Shown: positions 18,041 to 29,459, counted from the first letter of the stretch. The stretch: DNA of 64,000 nt from Herminiimonas sp. KBW02 (GCF_003852535.1 NZ_QAJP01000005.1:330403-394402); one strand, 5' to 3'. Notes: generated from the letters alone by a model not told the origin. Numbers and translations are program-made.

Positions 18041-19272
18041 CAGACCACAGAACCCAGTTTGAAAATAGGCAGGTACATGGCGACTACCAGGCCGCCTATC
18101 AGTACGCCCAGTATGACCATAATCAGCGGCTCCATCAGACTGGAGAGCGAGGCGACGGCTTCATCCACTTCATCTTCATAGAAATCTGCGACTTTGCCCA
18201 GCATGTTGTCGAGCGAGCCGGATTCCTCACCGATGGAAACCATCTGCGTCACCATATTCGGGAAGACGTCCGAGTTCTGCATCGCCACCGTCAGGCTGGT
18301 GCCGGTGCTGACTTCGGTCTGTATCCGTTTGGTGGCGTCCAGATAAACAGCGTTGCCGGAGGCGCCGCCTACCGAGTCGAGTGATTCGACCAGCGGTACG
18401 CCAGCCGCAAACATGGTGGCCAGGGTACGCGTCCAGCGTGCGATGGTGGCCTTGCGTATGACGGCGCCGAAGATGGGCAGTTTCAGCAATAACTTATCCA
18501 TCGAACGCTGCATTTTGAGCGAGCGTTTCCACGACTGGAAGAACAGGTAGAGGCCGCCGAACAGCAGACCGAAAATAATGTACCAGTTGGCCACCATGAA
18601 ATCAGACATGGCCATCACCATCAGCGTCGGGGCCGGCAGATCGGCGCCAAAGCTTTTGAATACTTCCTTAAAGGCCGGAACCACCCAGATCATGATGACG
18701 GCGGTCACGATGAAAGCGACGGCCAGGATCGATACCGGATAAAACATCGCGGACTTGATCTTGGCCTTGATGGCCAGGGTTTTTTCCTTGTAGATCGCGA
18801 GCCGGGTCAGCAGGTCTTCCAGGATACCGGCTTGCTCACCGGCGCCGACCAGATTGCAAAACAGCGGATCGAAGTAGAGCGGAAATTTGCGGAAAGCCTG
18901 ATTCAGGCTGGTACCTGTTTCGACATCGGAGCGGATGTCCTGGACCAGCTTGGATACGGCCGGGTTGTCATTGCCCTTGGCGACGATATCGAAGGATTGC
19001 AGCAGCGGCACACCGGCTTTCATCATGGTGGCCAGCTGGCGCGTAAATAAGGTGATGTCCTTTTCGGAAACCTTCTTGCCGCTGCGATAGGTTTTCTTTT
19101 TGACCTTGGTGACCAGCACGCCCTGACGACGCAAGGTTGCGCTGACTACCGATTCGCCACCGGCACGTAATTCGCCGCGCACGATCTTGCCGGATTTGTC
19201 CTTGCCCTCCCAGGCGAAGACAGACTCCTTGGGTAGTGTTGCGCTTCCGACCTTACGTGCGGATGTTGCCAT
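18040..19272 (-). CDS. pilC: Type IV pilus platform protein PilC
   Basis: A polytopic inner-membrane protein that forms the base on which the pilus is built and works with PilB and PilT. The 410-residue sequence has two GspF domains. The first is at about residues 75-200 (FTRQLATMMKAGVPLLQSFDI), followed by a membrane segment. The second repeats the pattern (WTRTLATMFAAGVPLVESLD) near 275-400, and there is a C-terminal membrane segment. It lies between pilB, 15 bases upstream, and pilD, which it overlaps. Confidence 0.96.
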   Translation of the reverse strand: MATSARKVGSATLPKESVFAWEGKDKSGKIVRGELRAGGESVVSATLRRQGVLVTKVKKKTYRSGKKVSEKDITLFTRQLATMMKAGVPLLQSFDIVAKGNDNPAVSKLVQDIRSDVETGTSLNQAFRKFPLYFDPLFCNLVGAGEQAGILEDLLTRLAIYKEKTLAIKAKIKSAMFYPVSILAVAFIVTAVIMIWVVPAFKEVFKSFGADLPAPTLMVMAMSDFMVANWYIIFGLLFGGLYLFFQSWKRSLKMQRSMDKLLLKLPIFGAVIRKATIARWTRTLATMFAAGVPLVESLDSVGGASGNAVYLDATKRIQTEVSTGTSLTVAMQNSDVFPNMVTQMVSIGEESGSLDNMLGKVADFYEDEVDEAVASLSSLMEPLIMVILGVLIGGLVVAMYLPIFKLGSVV

Positions 19273-19287
19273 GCATAGACCTCTTTA

Positions 19288-21012
19288 TTATTCGTTGGTG
19301 CAGCCGAGAACTTCTTCCAGGCTGGTCAGTCCCAGTTTGACCTTTACCAGGCCTGATTCACGCAAGTTACGCACGCCGTCCTTTTTGGCTTGCGCTTCAA
19401 TTTCCATCGACGTACCGTGATTCAGGATGATGGCTTCGATCTCTTCGCTGATCGGCATGATTTGATAGATGCCGACCCGGCCTTTGTAACCACTGCCGCT
19501 GCAACGTTCGCAGCCGACCGGTTTGTATGGCAACCAGGTGCCGTCCAGATCATCTTCGCTAAAGCCTGCTTCCAGCAGTGCTTCGTCCGGAATCACCGTG
19601 GTTTGTTTGCAGGAGCAAAGCCGGCGTGCCAGACGTTGCGCGGTAATCAGAATGACGGACGATGCAATGTTGAACGGCGCGACTCCCATATTCATCAGGC
19701 GTGTCAGCGTCGCTGGTGCATCGTTGGTATGCAGCGTGGAAAACACCATATGTCCGGTTTGCGCTGCCTTGATCGCGATATCGGCGGTTTCCAGGTCGCG
19801 GATCTCACCCACCATGATGATGTCGGGATCCTGCCGCAGGAATGCTTTCAGCGCGACCGGGAAGGTCAGTCCGGCGCGGTCATTAACGTTGACCTGATTC
19901 ACGCCTGGCAGGTTGATCTCGGCCGGATCTTCCGCGGTCGAGATATTGATGCCGGGTTTGTTCAGGATGTTGAGACAGGTGTAGAGCGAAACGGTTTTGC
20001 CGGAGCCGGTCGGGCCGGTGACCAGCACCATGCCGTAAGGGCGCTGGATCGCAGTGAGCAGAGTTTCCTTTTGATCCGGGTCGTAACCCAGCGCTTCGAT
20101 CCCCATTTGCGCCTGTGAACCGTCGAGAATACGCATGACGATTTTTTCGCCGAACAGGGTAGGCAAGGTGCTGACGCGGAAGTCGATGGAGCGGGTCTTG
20201 GACATCACCAGCTTCATGCGGCCGTCCTGCGGTACGCGTTTTTCCGAGATGTCGAGTTTGGAGATGACCTTGATGCGCGATGCCAGCTTTTCCTTGATCG
20301 CCAGCGGAGGTTGCGCGATATCGCGCAGCACGCCGTCGACGCGGAAGCGGATACGGTAAAACTTTTCAAACGGTTCGAAGTGCAAATCCGATGCACCCAG
20401 GTTGATCGCATCGACCAGGATCTTTTGCAGGAATTTGACGATAGGCGCATCGTCGATATCGGCAGTGCCGCCATCGACCGGGACCGCCAGTTCTTCCTCG
20501 ATGAAATCGATATCAAGGTCTTCGCCTATCAGCTCATTCAGGCCTTGCTCGGCACTTTGACCGAGTTTGTCGATGATTTTGAGCAGTGTCAGGTGATCGA
20601 CGATGATGGGTTCGACCGCCAGCTGCGCCTGGAATTTGATCTGATCCAGCGCCTGCGAATTGGTGGGATCCGAGATCGCAATCGAGACTTTATTGCCGCG
20701 TTTGGCCAGCGCGATCACGTGCTGGCTTTGCATCAGCTTTGCATCGATGATTTTTTCGGGCAGCAGGCTGGTATTGAAGGCTGCCAGATCCAGCAGTGGA
20801 TAGCCGAAAGTTTCAGAGCAAAAGGCAGCGAGTTTGCCGGAATCGATCACGTCGCTTTTCAGCAAAATATCAATAAACGGACTTTTTTCGTTGGCAGCTT
20901 GTTTGCTAATGGCGTCGGCTTGCTGTTGCGTCAGCCGCCCAGCTTGCAAGAGTGCGCGGGCGAGGCCTGGCATTGCATTATTTGATGCCGAACTAGGAAG
21001 GACTGCAGCCAT
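19288..21012 (-). CDS. pilB: Type IV pilus extension ATPase PilB
   Basis: The cytoplasmic hexameric ATPase that powers pilus assembly. It is 574 residues: an N-terminal MshEN/GspE_N domain, then the secretion ATPase core with Walker A VTGPTGSGKTVSLYT near 330, the Asp box and Walker B (LRQDPDIIMVGEIRD), and a His box with STLHTNDA. The C-terminal part has a four-Cys zinc site (CSC...CERC) near 467-512, typical of PilB/GspE. The retraction ATPase genes pilT and pilU are not in this window. A candidate promoter lies just upstream. Confidence 0.97.
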   Translation of the reverse strand: MAAVLPSSASNNAMPGLARALLQAGRLTQQQADAISKQAANEKSPFIDILLKSDVIDSGKLAAFCSETFGYPLLDLAAFNTSLLPEKIIDAKLMQSQHVIALAKRGNKVSIAISDPTNSQALDQIKFQAQLAVEPIIVDHLTLLKIIDKLGQSAEQGLNELIGEDLDIDFIEEELAVPVDGGTADIDDAPIVKFLQKILVDAINLGASDLHFEPFEKFYRIRFRVDGVLRDIAQPPLAIKEKLASRIKVISKLDISEKRVPQDGRMKLVMSKTRSIDFRVSTLPTLFGEKIVMRILDGSQAQMGIEALGYDPDQKETLLTAIQRPYGMVLVTGPTGSGKTVSLYTCLNILNKPGINISTAEDPAEINLPGVNQVNVNDRAGLTFPVALKAFLRQDPDIIMVGEIRDLETADIAIKAAQTGHMVFSTLHTNDAPATLTRLMNMGVAPFNIASSVILITAQRLARRLCSCKQTTVIPDEALLEAGFSEDDLDGTWLPYKPVGCERCSGSGYKGRVGIYQIMPISEEIEAIILNHGTSMEIEAQAKKDGVRNLRESGLVKVKLGLTSLEEVLGCTNE

Positions 21013-21046
21013 GTATTTACGCCAGGAGCATCAAGAGGTGCATTAG

Positions 21047-21075
21047 ATAATGCCTCTAGGCACCTGTTTTGTAAA
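21047..21075 (-). promoter_or_regulatory. Candidate sigma-70 promoter of pilB
   Basis: On the minus strand TTTACA (21070-21075) and CATTAT (21047-21052) are separated by 17 bases. The -10 overlaps a short hairpin (GCATTA with TAATGC). The start would be near 21040, giving a leader of about 28 bases. No sigma-54 site (GG-10-GC) was seen. Confidence 0.4.
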
Positions 21076-21238
21076 GATATCCTGCGGGAAATGTTACTTT
21101 CTGCGCATAAAATGCAACGCCTGTCACCGCCTGTTTGGCGAGCAGCGTTTTAACAGTGTTGGCGACTGCTGCGGATGCGGGATGTGATGGTGTAATCGCA
21201 GGCGGTGCGCATGCACGGAGCATGGCACCGCTATCGTT

Positions 21239-22228
21239 TTAGTGATTGCGGTTGACCGCGAAGGCGCTCAGTTTGAGCAAGGCATCCTTATAGGCATTCT
21301 CCGGCAAGCCGGCGATGGATGCGGTGGCGCGAGCGGATGCTTCTTCCGCCTTGCGTTTGGTGTAGTCGAGCGCACCGGATGTGGTCACGGCCTGCAATAC
21401 TGCGTCGAAATGCTGTTCGTCGCCGTTTTCGATGCAGCTGCGCACCAATTCCCGCTGTTCCGCGGTGCCGTGCTCCATCAGATAGATTAGCGGCAGGGTC
21501 GCCTTGCCTTCACGCAGGTCGTCGCCGACGTTTTTGCCGATGTCGTCAGCCTGACCAGAGTAGTCGAGCACGTCGTCTATCAGCTGGAAGGCGGTGCCCA
21601 GTGAGCGGCCATATTCCGCTGCTGCTTCGATTTGCTCGTCCGTCGCGCCAGCGATGAGCGTGCCGAGCTGGGCTGCGGCTTCAAACAGTTTGGCGGTTTT
21701 CGAGCGGATGACCTGCGTGTAGCGTTCTTCCGATACATCAGGATCATGCATGTTTAACAACTGCAGCACTTCGCCTTCGGCGATGACATTGGTTGCGTCC
21801 GCCAGGATTTGCATGATGCGGATATCGCCAACCGACACCATCATCTGGAAAGCGCGCGAATACAGGAAATCGCCTACCAGCACTGAGGCGGCATTGCCGA
21901 ACAGGGCGTTGGCGGTCTTGCGGCCGCGACGCAGCGACGACTCATCGACCACGTCATCGTGCAGCAATGTTGCCGTATGGATAAATTCCACGACGGCTGC
22001 CAGTTGATGGTGATCGGTGCCGCGGTAGCCATAAGCGTTGGCCATCAGCAGGACCAGTACCGGACGGATGCGTTTGCCACCGGCGCTGATGATGTAGTCG
22101 GCGATTTGATTGACCAGTGCTACTTCAGAGTGCAGCTTCTGACGTATCACGGTATCGACGGCATTTAAATCAGCTGCGATGGGTTGTATAAGCAGGTTTT
22201 GAGCGGAGGGTGCGGAAGCGGAAACCAA
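21239..22228 (-). CDS. ispB: Octaprenyl (long-chain polyprenyl) diphosphate synthase IspB
   Basis: Builds the isoprenoid side chain of ubiquinone by adding isopentenyl units to farnesyl diphosphate, in the cytoplasm. It is 329 residues with both Asp-rich motifs: LLHDDVVDESSLRRG (first, near residue 91) and FQLIDDVLDYSG (second, near 218). GGKRIRPVLVLL near 50 is also typical. Chain length (C40 here) is inferred from the closest family, not proved. It is divergent from rplU, as in many proteobacteria. The 226-base gap to pilB has no terminator that I can see. Confidence 0.93.
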   Translation of the reverse strand: MVSASAPSAQNLLIQPIAADLNAVDTVIRQKLHSEVALVNQIADYIISAGGKRIRPVLVLLMANAYGYRGTDHHQLAAVVEFIHTATLLHDDVVDESSLRRGRKTANALFGNAASVLVGDFLYSRAFQMMVSVGDIRIMQILADATNVIAEGEVLQLLNMHDPDVSEERYTQVIRSKTAKLFEAAAQLGTLIAGATDEQIEAAAEYGRSLGTAFQLIDDVLDYSGQADDIGKNVGDDLREGKATLPLIYLMEHGTAEQRELVRSCIENGDEQHFDAVLQAVTTSGALDYTKRKAEEASARATASIAGLPENAYKDALLKLSAFAVNRNH

Positions 22229-22240
22229 GTTGAGCCTGAT

Positions 22241-22264
22241 TAATAAGCGTTAATAAGCGTTAAT
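22241..22264. repeat. Tandem 10-base repeat in the ispB leader
   Basis: TAATAAGCGT occurs twice in a row (22241-22250, 22251-22260) followed by TAAT, making 2.4 copies. It lies between the ispB start (22228) and the -10 at 22272, so it would be in the 5' untranslated region. One copy is the likely unit for slippage. Confidence 0.75.
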
Positions 22265-22271
22265 TTAGGGA

Positions 22272-22277
22272 ATTATA
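22272..22277 (-). promoter_or_regulatory. -10 element of an ispB promoter
   Basis: A consensus TATAAT on the minus strand, 43 bases upstream of the ispB start codon. A matching -35 is poor (AACGTT at 17 bases), so this rests mainly on the -10. Confidence 0.4.
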
Positions 22278-22370
22278 CGACGAGCCGGGGCAGAAACGTT
22301 GCTTGCCCGCCACGAAGCAGGGGTTATGGAGGCTCTGGAAAGCTGTCTTTTTACTACAGTAATACAGGCT

Positions 22371-22399
22371 TTGACCGGGATCCTAAGTCCATGTATAAT
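22371..22399 (+). promoter_or_regulatory. Strong sigma-70 promoter of rplU-rpmA-obgE
   Basis: TTGACC (22371-22376), a 17-base spacer and TATAAT (22394-22399) make a near-perfect vegetative promoter. The start near 22406 leaves a leader of about 75 bases before the rplU ATG at 22481. It fits ribosomal protein genes, which need high expression. Confidence 0.88.
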
Positions 22400-22480
22400 T
22401 GGAGGTTTTCCCGATTCCGTCTGCGCAGTTCTGGTCGGTCTCAAGAGAAAAAGTCCTTAAATCATTTGATGAGGTTTCAC

Positions 22481-22792
22481 ATGTACGCGGTCATAAAAAC
22501 CGGTGGCAAACAATATAAAGTTGTCGCTGGTGAAAAATTCAAAGTAGAACAGATACCGGCAGACATTGGATCCGAAATCACCTTAGATCAGGTGCTCGCA
22601 TTGGGCGCTGGAGAAACCATCAAGTTTGGTGCTCCGCTGGTCGCTGGTGCTACGGTCCTTGCTACGGTTGTCTCCCATGGTCGTCACGACAAGGTAAAGA
22701 TTTTCAAGATGCGTCGCCGTAAGCACTACCAGAAGCACCAAGGCCATCGCCAAAATTACACCGAATTGCAGATCGTTTCGATCAACGGCTAA
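22481..22792 (+). CDS. rplU: 50S ribosomal protein L21
   Basis: A structural protein of the large ribosomal subunit. The start [14 protein letters not shown] is the conserved L21 N-terminus and gives 103 residues, the usual length; the open frame 30 codons further upstream reaches into the promoter and is ignored. The C-terminal [21 protein letters not shown] is also typical. Followed after 38 bases by rpmA. Confidence 0.98.
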
Positions 22793-22830
22793 GCCGCTGA
22801 CTCGGACTAACCAGATACAAGGAGTCAGAA

Positions 22831-23088
22831 ATGGCACATAAAAAAGGCGGCGGCACTACGCGAAATGGTCGTGACTCAGAGTCAAAACGACTGGGCGTTA
22901 AAGTCTACGGTGGTCAGGCCATCAACGCAGGCGGCATCATTGTTCGCCAACGCGGTACCAAAATGCACGCAGGCGAAAACGTCGGTATCGGCAAGGATCA
23001 CACCTTGTTCGCACTGACCGACGGCAAAGTTGCATTTGTTACTAAAGGCGCGTTGAAACGTCATTACGTCACTGTAGTACCTGCTTAA
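22831..23088 (+). CDS. rpmA: 50S ribosomal protein L27
   Basis: A large-subunit protein whose N-terminal tail reaches the peptidyl transferase centre. The 85-residue protein begins [20 protein letters not shown], the standard proteobacterial form without a cleaved leader. ACAAGGAGTCAGAA upstream is a good ribosome-binding site. It is followed by a terminator-like hairpin before obgE. Confidence 0.98.
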   Translation: MAHKKGGGTTRNGRDSESKRLGVKVYGGQAINAGGIIVRQRGTKMHAGENVGIGKDHTLFALTDGKVAFVTKGALKRHYVTVVPA

Positions 23089-23128
23089 TTCATTTAAGCT
23101 CGCAAGGTAAGGCGAAAGCCTTCAATCG

Positions 23129-24288
<1,160 letters not shown>

Positions 24289-24308
24289 AAGTATTAAAAA
24301 GCTGTAAG

Positions 24309-24331
24309 GGATTGCCGGTAATCGGCAATCC
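24309..24331 (+). repeat. Stem-loop between obgE and proB
   Basis: A 9-bp perfect stem, GGATTGCCG (24309-24317) with CGGCAATCC (24323-24331), loop GTAAT. No T-run follows, so not a standard terminator. Confidence 0.5.
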
Positions 24332-24385
24332 TGCATCCTCACCGTTCAGGTACATCAAAACTAAAACAGAGCCGGGTTACTAAGC

Positions 24386-25504
24386 ATGGACTCCGTCATT
24401 CAAGAAGCCAAACGCGTCATCATCAAAGTCGGTTCTTCCCTCGTCACCAATGACGGTAAGGGCCTGGATGCACTAGCCATCCAGAAATGGGCGGCACAAA
24501 TCGCGCGTTTGCGCGCACTGGGTAAGGAAGTCGTGCTGGTGAGTTCCGGCGCTATCGTCGAAGGCATGCAGCGCCTCGGCTTTGACAAGCGTCCGGTGGG
24601 TATCCATGAATTGCAGGCATGTGCTGCGGTCGGGCAGATGGGCCTGGCGCAGATATATGAAACCAGTTTTCGTCAGCACGATGTACGGACGGCGCAGATT
24701 TTGTTGACGCATGCCGATCTGGCTGATCGCGAACGCTATCTGAACGCGCGCTCTACCTTATTCACGCTGCTGCGTCTGGGCGTCGTCCCCATCATCAATG
24801 AAAACGATACTGTCGTCACCGATGAAATTAAATTTGGCGACAACGACACCCTGGGTGCGTTGGTAGCGAATCTGATCGAAGCGGATGCATTGATCATTCT
24901 CACCGATCAGCGTGGTTTGTTCAGCGCTGATCCGCGTAAAGACCCGAACGCGGTCTTCATCCATGAAGCCAAGGCGGGTGATGTCGCGCTGGAAGCGATG
25001 GCTGGTGGTGCTGGCAGCAGTCTCGGACGCGGCGGCATGCTGACCAAAATCCTGGCGGCCAAACGTGCCGCCTTGTCCGGTGCGCATACCGTCATCGCCT
25101 GGGGCCGGGAAGATAATGTCCTGACGCGTCTGGCTGGTGGCGAAGCTATCGGCACGCAATTGACGGCACAAACCGCGCAACTGACGGCGCGCAAGCAATG
25201 GATGGCGGATCACTTGCAAACAGCCGGTGCAGTGGTGCTGGATGCTGGTGCAGTGCAAAAGTTAACGGCTGAAGGCAAGTCGCTGTTGCCTATCGGTGTG
25301 ACCGATGTGACGGGCAGTTTTGGTCGTGGCGATGTAATTACGTGTGTCGATCAGACTGGTCGTGCGCTGGCACGCGGGATCAGCAATTACGCAAGTTCGG
25401 ATGCGCGTCGCATCATGCGCAAACCTTCATCGGATATTGCTGCGATACTCGGTTTTGTTGAAGAACCTGAGTTGATACATAGGGACAACCTGGTCCTGCT
25501 GTAA
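24386..25504 (+). CDS. proB: Glutamate 5-kinase
   Basis: Phosphorylates glutamate, the first and feedback-controlled step of proline synthesis. It is 372 residues: an amino-acid kinase domain starting [14 protein letters not shown], with [24 protein letters not shown] near residues 135-158 and [15 protein letters not shown] near 213. A C-terminal PUA domain follows from about 275. The rplU-rpmA-obgE-proB order is common in betaproteobacteria. Confidence 0.96.
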   Translation: MDSVIQEAKRVIIKVGSSLVTNDGKGLDALAIQKWAAQIARLRALGKEVVLVSSGAIVEGMQRLGFDKRPVGIHELQACAAVGQMGLAQIYETSFRQHDVRTAQILLTHADLADRERYLNARSTLFTLLRLGVVPIINENDTVVTDEIKFGDNDTLGALVANLIEADALIILTDQRGLFSADPRKDPNAVFIHEAKAGDVALEAMAGGAGSSLGRGGMLTKILAAKRAALSGAHTVIAWGREDNVLTRLAGGEAIGTQLTAQTAQLTARKQWMADHLQTAGAVVLDAGAVQKLTAEGKSLLPIGVTDVTGSFGRGDVITCVDQTGRALARGISNYASSDARRIMRKPSSDIAAILGFVEEPELIHRDNLVLL

Positions 25505-25515
25505 TCTCTGGTGCA

Positions 25516-25547
25516 GTCAGGCGCGAGCGGCATGCTGAGCGCCTGAC
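25516..25547. repeat. Stem-loop between the convergent genes proB and CNP1-like
   Basis: A 9-bp perfect stem, GTCAGGCGC (25516-25524) with GCGCCTGAC (25539-25547), 14-base loop, followed by a mixed T-rich stretch (GTTAGACTTTATTC). A weak shared terminator is plausible. Confidence 0.5.
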
Positions 25548-25566
25548 GGTTAGACTTTATTCTGCT

Positions 25567-26127
25567 TTATTCGCGTAACAAATCATCAGTCAGCGTGCGG
25601 CGGTACTTCATGCGCTGCAACATATCCTTTTCATTCCCGACTATCGTCAGATTGCTGCAAAAGTAATCCTGCGCCAATGCTGCGTGCTGGCGATTGACCT
25701 TGCTGCGCACGATAGGCTCCCACTGATTGCGGCGTGATGGTGCCCATGTGCCATCGTCGCGGCCCAGTGCATAAATCTTTTTCTCGAAGCTGGCGCAGCG
25801 TATGCCTTCATAGCTGATGTTTTTGGCGCCGCCCTGGCTGACTGCAACCAGCGTGTAGCGGATCACACCATCTTTGCCGATCGCCAGCGATTTGGTATCA
25901 ATCGCAAATTCCTGGGTAGCGGTCGGGCCGACATAGAAGGGCTGCAGGTTTTCGGCCTTGGGTGCAGGTGGCAGTTCAGCTTGCAGCTCTATCCATTCCT
26001 TGGGCTCGTCGTCAAAGCCCTTGTTGTATTCCAGCTGTTGCGCGCTGGCAATCTGGGCGACGGTCAATAACGCTGCTGTTAGCAGTGCCGGCATCAGTTT
26101 GCGCGAGGGGAGGAAAGACTTATTCAT
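25567..26127 (-). CDS. CNP1-like family secreted protein
   Basis: A 186-residue protein with an N-terminal signal peptide ([22 protein letters not shown], cut likely after ASA) and a C-terminal domain that I recognise as CNP1-like, named for a neisserial protein. Its biochemical role is not known to me. The domain contains the string [20 protein letters not shown] and two Cys (IRCASFEKK and YFCSNLT). I chose the start MNKSFLPS, which overlaps the end of rppH by 8 bases; the frame is open further upstream but only inside rppH. It is probably translated by coupling with rppH, though no functional link is known. Confidence 0.7.
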   Translation of the reverse strand: MNKSFLPSRKLMPALLTAALLTVAQIASAQQLEYNKGFDDEPKEWIELQAELPPAPKAENLQPFYVGPTATQEFAIDTKSLAIGKDGVIRYTLVAVSQGGAKNISYEGIRCASFEKKIYALGRDDGTWAPSRRNQWEPIVRSKVNRQHAALAQDYFCSNLTIVGNEKDMLQRMKYRRTLTDDLLRE

Positions 26128-26716
26128 TGTCAGGTTTGGTTTTTGCGGTAGATGGTTCGTCAGGTTTGCGCGATGCGTGCGTCTGGCGCAGGTAGCGCGC
26201 GGTATTGTGCTGCGGCGGGACATGTTGCGTCGGGCGTGACAGGAAACGTGATAATTCCTGCAAGGCGCGCTGGTAAACATCCCGTTTGAATTCGATCACG
26301 ACATCCAGCGGCACCCAGTAATCATGCCAGCGCCAGGCATCAAATTCAGGGTGTTCGGTCATGCGCAGATTGACATCGCAATCGCGTCCGACCATGCGCA
26401 GCAGGAACCAGATCTGCTTCTGGCCCTTGTAATGACCGCGGATTTCCCGTTTGATGAAATGATCCGGCACCTCGTAACGGAGCCAGTCGCGGGTGCGACC
26501 TATGATTTTGACGTGCTCCGCCCGCAAGCCGACTTCTTCTTCCAGCTCGCGATACATCGCCTGCTCAGGGGTCTCGCCAAATTTAATGCCGCCCTGTGGG
26601 AATTGCCACGAATGCTCGCGCACCCGCTTGCCCCACCACACTTCATTCCTGGTGTTGATCAGAATGATGCCGACGTTAGGGCGAAAGCCTTCACGGTCCA
26701 GCATGTTGTACCTCAA
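26120..26716 (-). CDS. rppH: RNA pyrophosphohydrolase RppH
   Basis: Removes pyrophosphate from the 5' end of mRNAs, which opens them to RNase E decay. The 198-residue protein begins [28 protein letters not shown] and has the Nudix box [20 protein letters not shown] followed by VGL, close to the E. coli enzyme over about 160 residues. The C-terminal tail of about 40 residues is longer than in E. coli, basic and low in complexity. It is divergent from proS. Confidence 0.94.
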   Translation of the reverse strand: MRYNMLDREGFRPNVGIILINTRNEVWWGKRVREHSWQFPQGGIKFGETPEQAMYRELEEEVGLRAEHVKIIGRTRDWLRYEVPDHFIKREIRGHYKGQKQIWFLLRMVGRDCDVNLRMTEHPEFDAWRWHDYWVPLDVVIEFKRDVYQRALQELSRFLSRPTQHVPPQHNTARYLRQTHASRKPDEPSTAKTKPDNE

Positions 26717-26906
26717 AACTTTCTGCGGCTAACGGACCCTCAATCGAACATCGTCACCTGTACGGCCTTATACCGTCGGCCCGCGCAATGACGCGCGAAC
26801 AACGGAGAGAGCAATCAATTGTACGAAGAGTGGGTGCATCAGCCAGCTAATCCTTTAAAATTGAGTTGATTATAACCCTCTCTCTTTTTAAAAAGAATTC
26901 ATCGTC

Positions 26907-28640
26907 ATGCGCGCATCCCGTTTTTTCATTTCCACTCTCAAAGAAGCTCCTTCCGACGCAGAAATCGTCAGCCACAAGCTGATGATGCGCGCCGGCATGA
27001 TCAAGCGCATCGGTTCTGGTATTTATACCTATATGCCCATGGGTTTGCGCGTGATCCGCAAGGTCGAGGCGATTATCCGTGAGGAAATGAATAATGCCCA
27101 CGCCATCGAGCTGCTGATGCCATTAGTGCAACCGGCCGAGCTGTGGCAGGAAACCGGCCGCTGGGACAAAATGGGTGCCGAGCTGATGCGCGTCAAGGAC
27201 AGGCATGGTCGTGAATTCGCGATCCAGCCTACCTCGGAAGAAGTCGTTACCGACGTGGTACGGACCGAAATCAAGTCCTACCGCCAGTTGCCTATCAATT
27301 TTTATCATATCCAGACCAAGTTCCGTGACGAGCGCCGTCCGCGCTTCGGCCTGATGCGTGGTCGCGAATTCACCATGAAGGATGCCTATTCCTTCGACCG
27401 TGATATCGATGGTCTGAAGCGTTCGTATCAAATCATGTTCGATGCCTACGTCAAGATTTTCAATCGCTTCGGCCTGCAGTTCCGTGCTGTGGCAGCCGAC
27501 AACGGTGCGATCGGCGGTTCCGGCTCGCATGAATTCCACGTGATTGCAGATACCGGCGAAGACGCCTTGGTCTACTGCCCGAACTCCGACTACGCCGCCA
27601 ATATGGAAGCGGCTGAAGCCTTGCCACTCAACACTGAGCGTGCAGCGCCGACCCAGGCCCTGACCAAGACTGCGACACCGGGCAAAGCCAAGTGCGAAGA
27701 CGTGGCAGCCTTGCTGAACCTGCCTTTGGCGCAAACCGTGAAATCCATCGTATTGACGGTGGAAACAGAAGATAAAGGCGTGACCAGCAAGCAAGTCTGG
27801 CTCCTGCTGCTGCGTGGTGACCATGAATTGAATGAAGTTAAAGCTGCGAAGATTCCTGGTATTGCCGGTTATCGCTTTGCCAGCGAGGCAGAAATCGTTG
27901 AGTGGTTCGGTACGCCACCTGGCTACCTCGGCCCTATCAACACCAAGAAGCCGGTCAATGTGGTGGTCGATCGTACCGTTGCCAATATGCATGACTTCGT
28001 CTGCGGCGCGAATGAAGTTGATTTCCACTTTACGGGTGTGAACTGGGGACGTGATTTGCCGGAAGCGCAGGTATTCGATATCCGCAATGTGGTCGAAGGC
28101 GATCCGTCACCGGATGGTAAGGGTACGCTGGCAATTCAGCGTGGTATCGAAGTCGGCCACGTATTCCAGCTCGGTACCGCTTATTCGGAATCGATGAAAG
28201 CGACTTACCTCGACGAAAACGGCAAGCCACAATTGATTCAGATGGGTTGCTACGGCATCGGCGTGACCCGCATCCTGGGCGCAGCGATCGAGCAGAATTT
28301 TGATGATAAGGGCATCATCTGGCCGACCGCACTGGCACCGTTTGAAGTGGTGCTGTGCCCTATGGGTTACGACCGTAGCGAAGGCGTCAAGGCTGAAACC
28401 GATAAGCTGTACGAAGGCTTGCAAGCGGCAGGCGTCGATGTGATCCTGGATGATCGCGGTGAGCGTCCGGGTGCCATGTTTGCGGACTGGGAATTGATCG
28501 GTGTGCCGCACCGTATCGTGATCGGCGATCGCGGCCTGAAAGAAGGCAAGCTGGAATATCAGGGCCGTCGCGATGCGGCAGCGACGCCGGTTGCGCTGGA
28601 AGAGATGCTGGCTTTCGTTAAAGCCAAGCTGGCTGAGTAA
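26907..28640 (+). CDS. proS: Prolyl-tRNA synthetase
   Basis: Charges tRNA-Pro. It is 577 residues of the bacterial type: a class II catalytic core, with the editing (INS) domain inserted at about residues 225-400 between motifs 2 and 3, and a C-terminal anticodon-binding domain. Visible are the start [20 protein letters not shown], motif 2 [21 protein letters not shown], and [16 protein letters not shown] (motif 3). The upstream region contains a TATAAC at 26871-26876, a candidate -10. Confidence 0.97.
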   Translation: MRASRFFISTLKEAPSDAEIVSHKLMMRAGMIKRIGSGIYTYMPMGLRVIRKVEAIIREEMNNAHAIELLMPLVQPAELWQETGRWDKMGAELMRVKDRHGREFAIQPTSEEVVTDVVRTEIKSYRQLPINFYHIQTKFRDERRPRFGLMRGREFTMKDAYSFDRDIDGLKRSYQIMFDAYVKIFNRFGLQFRAVAADNGAIGGSGSHEFHVIADTGEDALVYCPNSDYAANMEAAEALPLNTERAAPTQALTKTATPGKAKCEDVAALLNLPLAQTVKSIVLTVETEDKGVTSKQVWLLLLRGDHELNEVKAAKIPGIAGYRFASEAEIVEWFGTPPGYLGPINTKKPVNVVVDRTVANMHDFVCGANEVDFHFTGVNWGRDLPEAQVFDIRNVVEGDPSPDGKGTLAIQRGIEVGHVFQLGTAYSESMKATYLDENGKPQLIQMGCYGIGVTRILGAAIEQNFDDKGIIWPTALAPFEVVLCPMGYDRSEGVKAETDKLYEGLQAAGVDVILDDRGERPGAMFADWELIGVPHRIVIGDRGLKEGKLEYQGRRDAAATPVALEEMLAFVKAKLAE

Positions 28641-28648
28641 TCACCACG

Positions 28649-29398
28649 ATGCGTCAGGACAGCATGCATGTGATGAGGCACGACTTGAGTAGTCATCAAG
28701 TTACCTCGCCCATATGTGCTGTGTCCGATACATCGTTGCCGGGCTATCGTAAATATTGGACTGGTCTTGCTTGCTCCTTGATGTTCGCGTTGCTGAGTAA
28801 TACTGCAGACGCGGGCAATCAGAAAGAAGAGGCGATGGCCGATGGTGTCCGCATAGCCTTATCGCGTGCGATTACTGATCCGCGGCCACCGATACCGCAA
28901 TTCGCCGGCATCGATGAACGACTCGAGTATTTGCACTGGCTGGGTGAGATGTCGGACCGGTTGTACAAGAAGCTGCCGGATCGTCAGATTCGCCTGGAGT
29001 TCCTGCGCACGACCTGGTATGAAGCGCGGCGTGCAGGTCTGGACCCTGCGCTGGTGCTGGGCTTGATACAGGTTGAGTCAGCCTTCCGCAAATATGCGGT
29101 ATCGCCGGTCGGTGCGCATGGCTATATGCAAGTGATGCCGTTCTGGACGCGCGTCATAGGGGATGGTGATCGCAGCAAGCTGTTCCATATGCAAACCAAT
29201 TTGCGTTTCGGTTGTTCTATCCTGCGCATGTATCTGGATATGGAGCGTGGTGATTTGTATCTGGCCCTGGGTCGGTATAACGGTAGTCGTGGACGCCCGG
29301 AATATCCGAATGCCGTGCTGGCTGCATGGAAGAAGTGGGAGCATCAGCGCGCACCTATTACCAGTGTGGTGGCAGAAACCGGTGCGGAGCGGAAGTAA
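28649..29398 (+). CDS. Lytic transglycosylase (SLT domain)
   Basis: Probably a periplasmic enzyme that cuts the MurNAc-GlcNAc bond of peptidoglycan. The 249-residue product has a hydrophobic stretch LACSLMFALLSNTADAG at about residues 39-55, consistent with a signal peptide. The SLT domain is at about 120-220, with catalytic-region motif GLIQVESAFRKYAVSPVGAHGYMQVMP. The start is uncertain: ATGs at 28649, 28664 and 28673 are possible, all with the signal segment kept. It follows proS by 8 bases and is likely co-transcribed. Confidence 0.82.
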   Translation: MRQDSMHVMRHDLSSHQVTSPICAVSDTSLPGYRKYWTGLACSLMFALLSNTADAGNQKEEAMADGVRIALSRAITDPRPPIPQFAGIDERLEYLHWLGEMSDRLYKKLPDRQIRLEFLRTTWYEARRAGLDPALVLGLIQVESAFRKYAVSPVGAHGYMQVMPFWTRVIGDGDRSKLFHMQTNLRFGCSILRMYLDMERGDLYLALGRYNGSRGRPEYPNAVLAAWKKWEHQRAPITSVVAETGAERK

Positions 29399-29430
29399 AG
29401 CAGCGTCGCAGATTCAACTGACAGATACAA

Positions 29431-29459
29431 AAACGCCCGCGCGATGCGGGCGTTTTTGT
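29431..29459. terminator. Bidirectional terminator between the transglycosylase and SWIB genes
   Basis: A 10-bp perfect stem, AAACGCCCGC (29431-29440) with GCGGGCGTTT (29446-29455), loop GCGAT, with A- and T-runs on both sides. It serves the plus-strand transglycosylase gene and the minus-strand SWIB gene. Confidence 0.92.

Noticed and set aside
21013-21238. Sigma-54 promoter upstream of pilB
   Set aside because: No GG-10-GC spacing was found on the minus strand; a TGGCAC near 21224 is on the plus strand and lacks the -12 GC.
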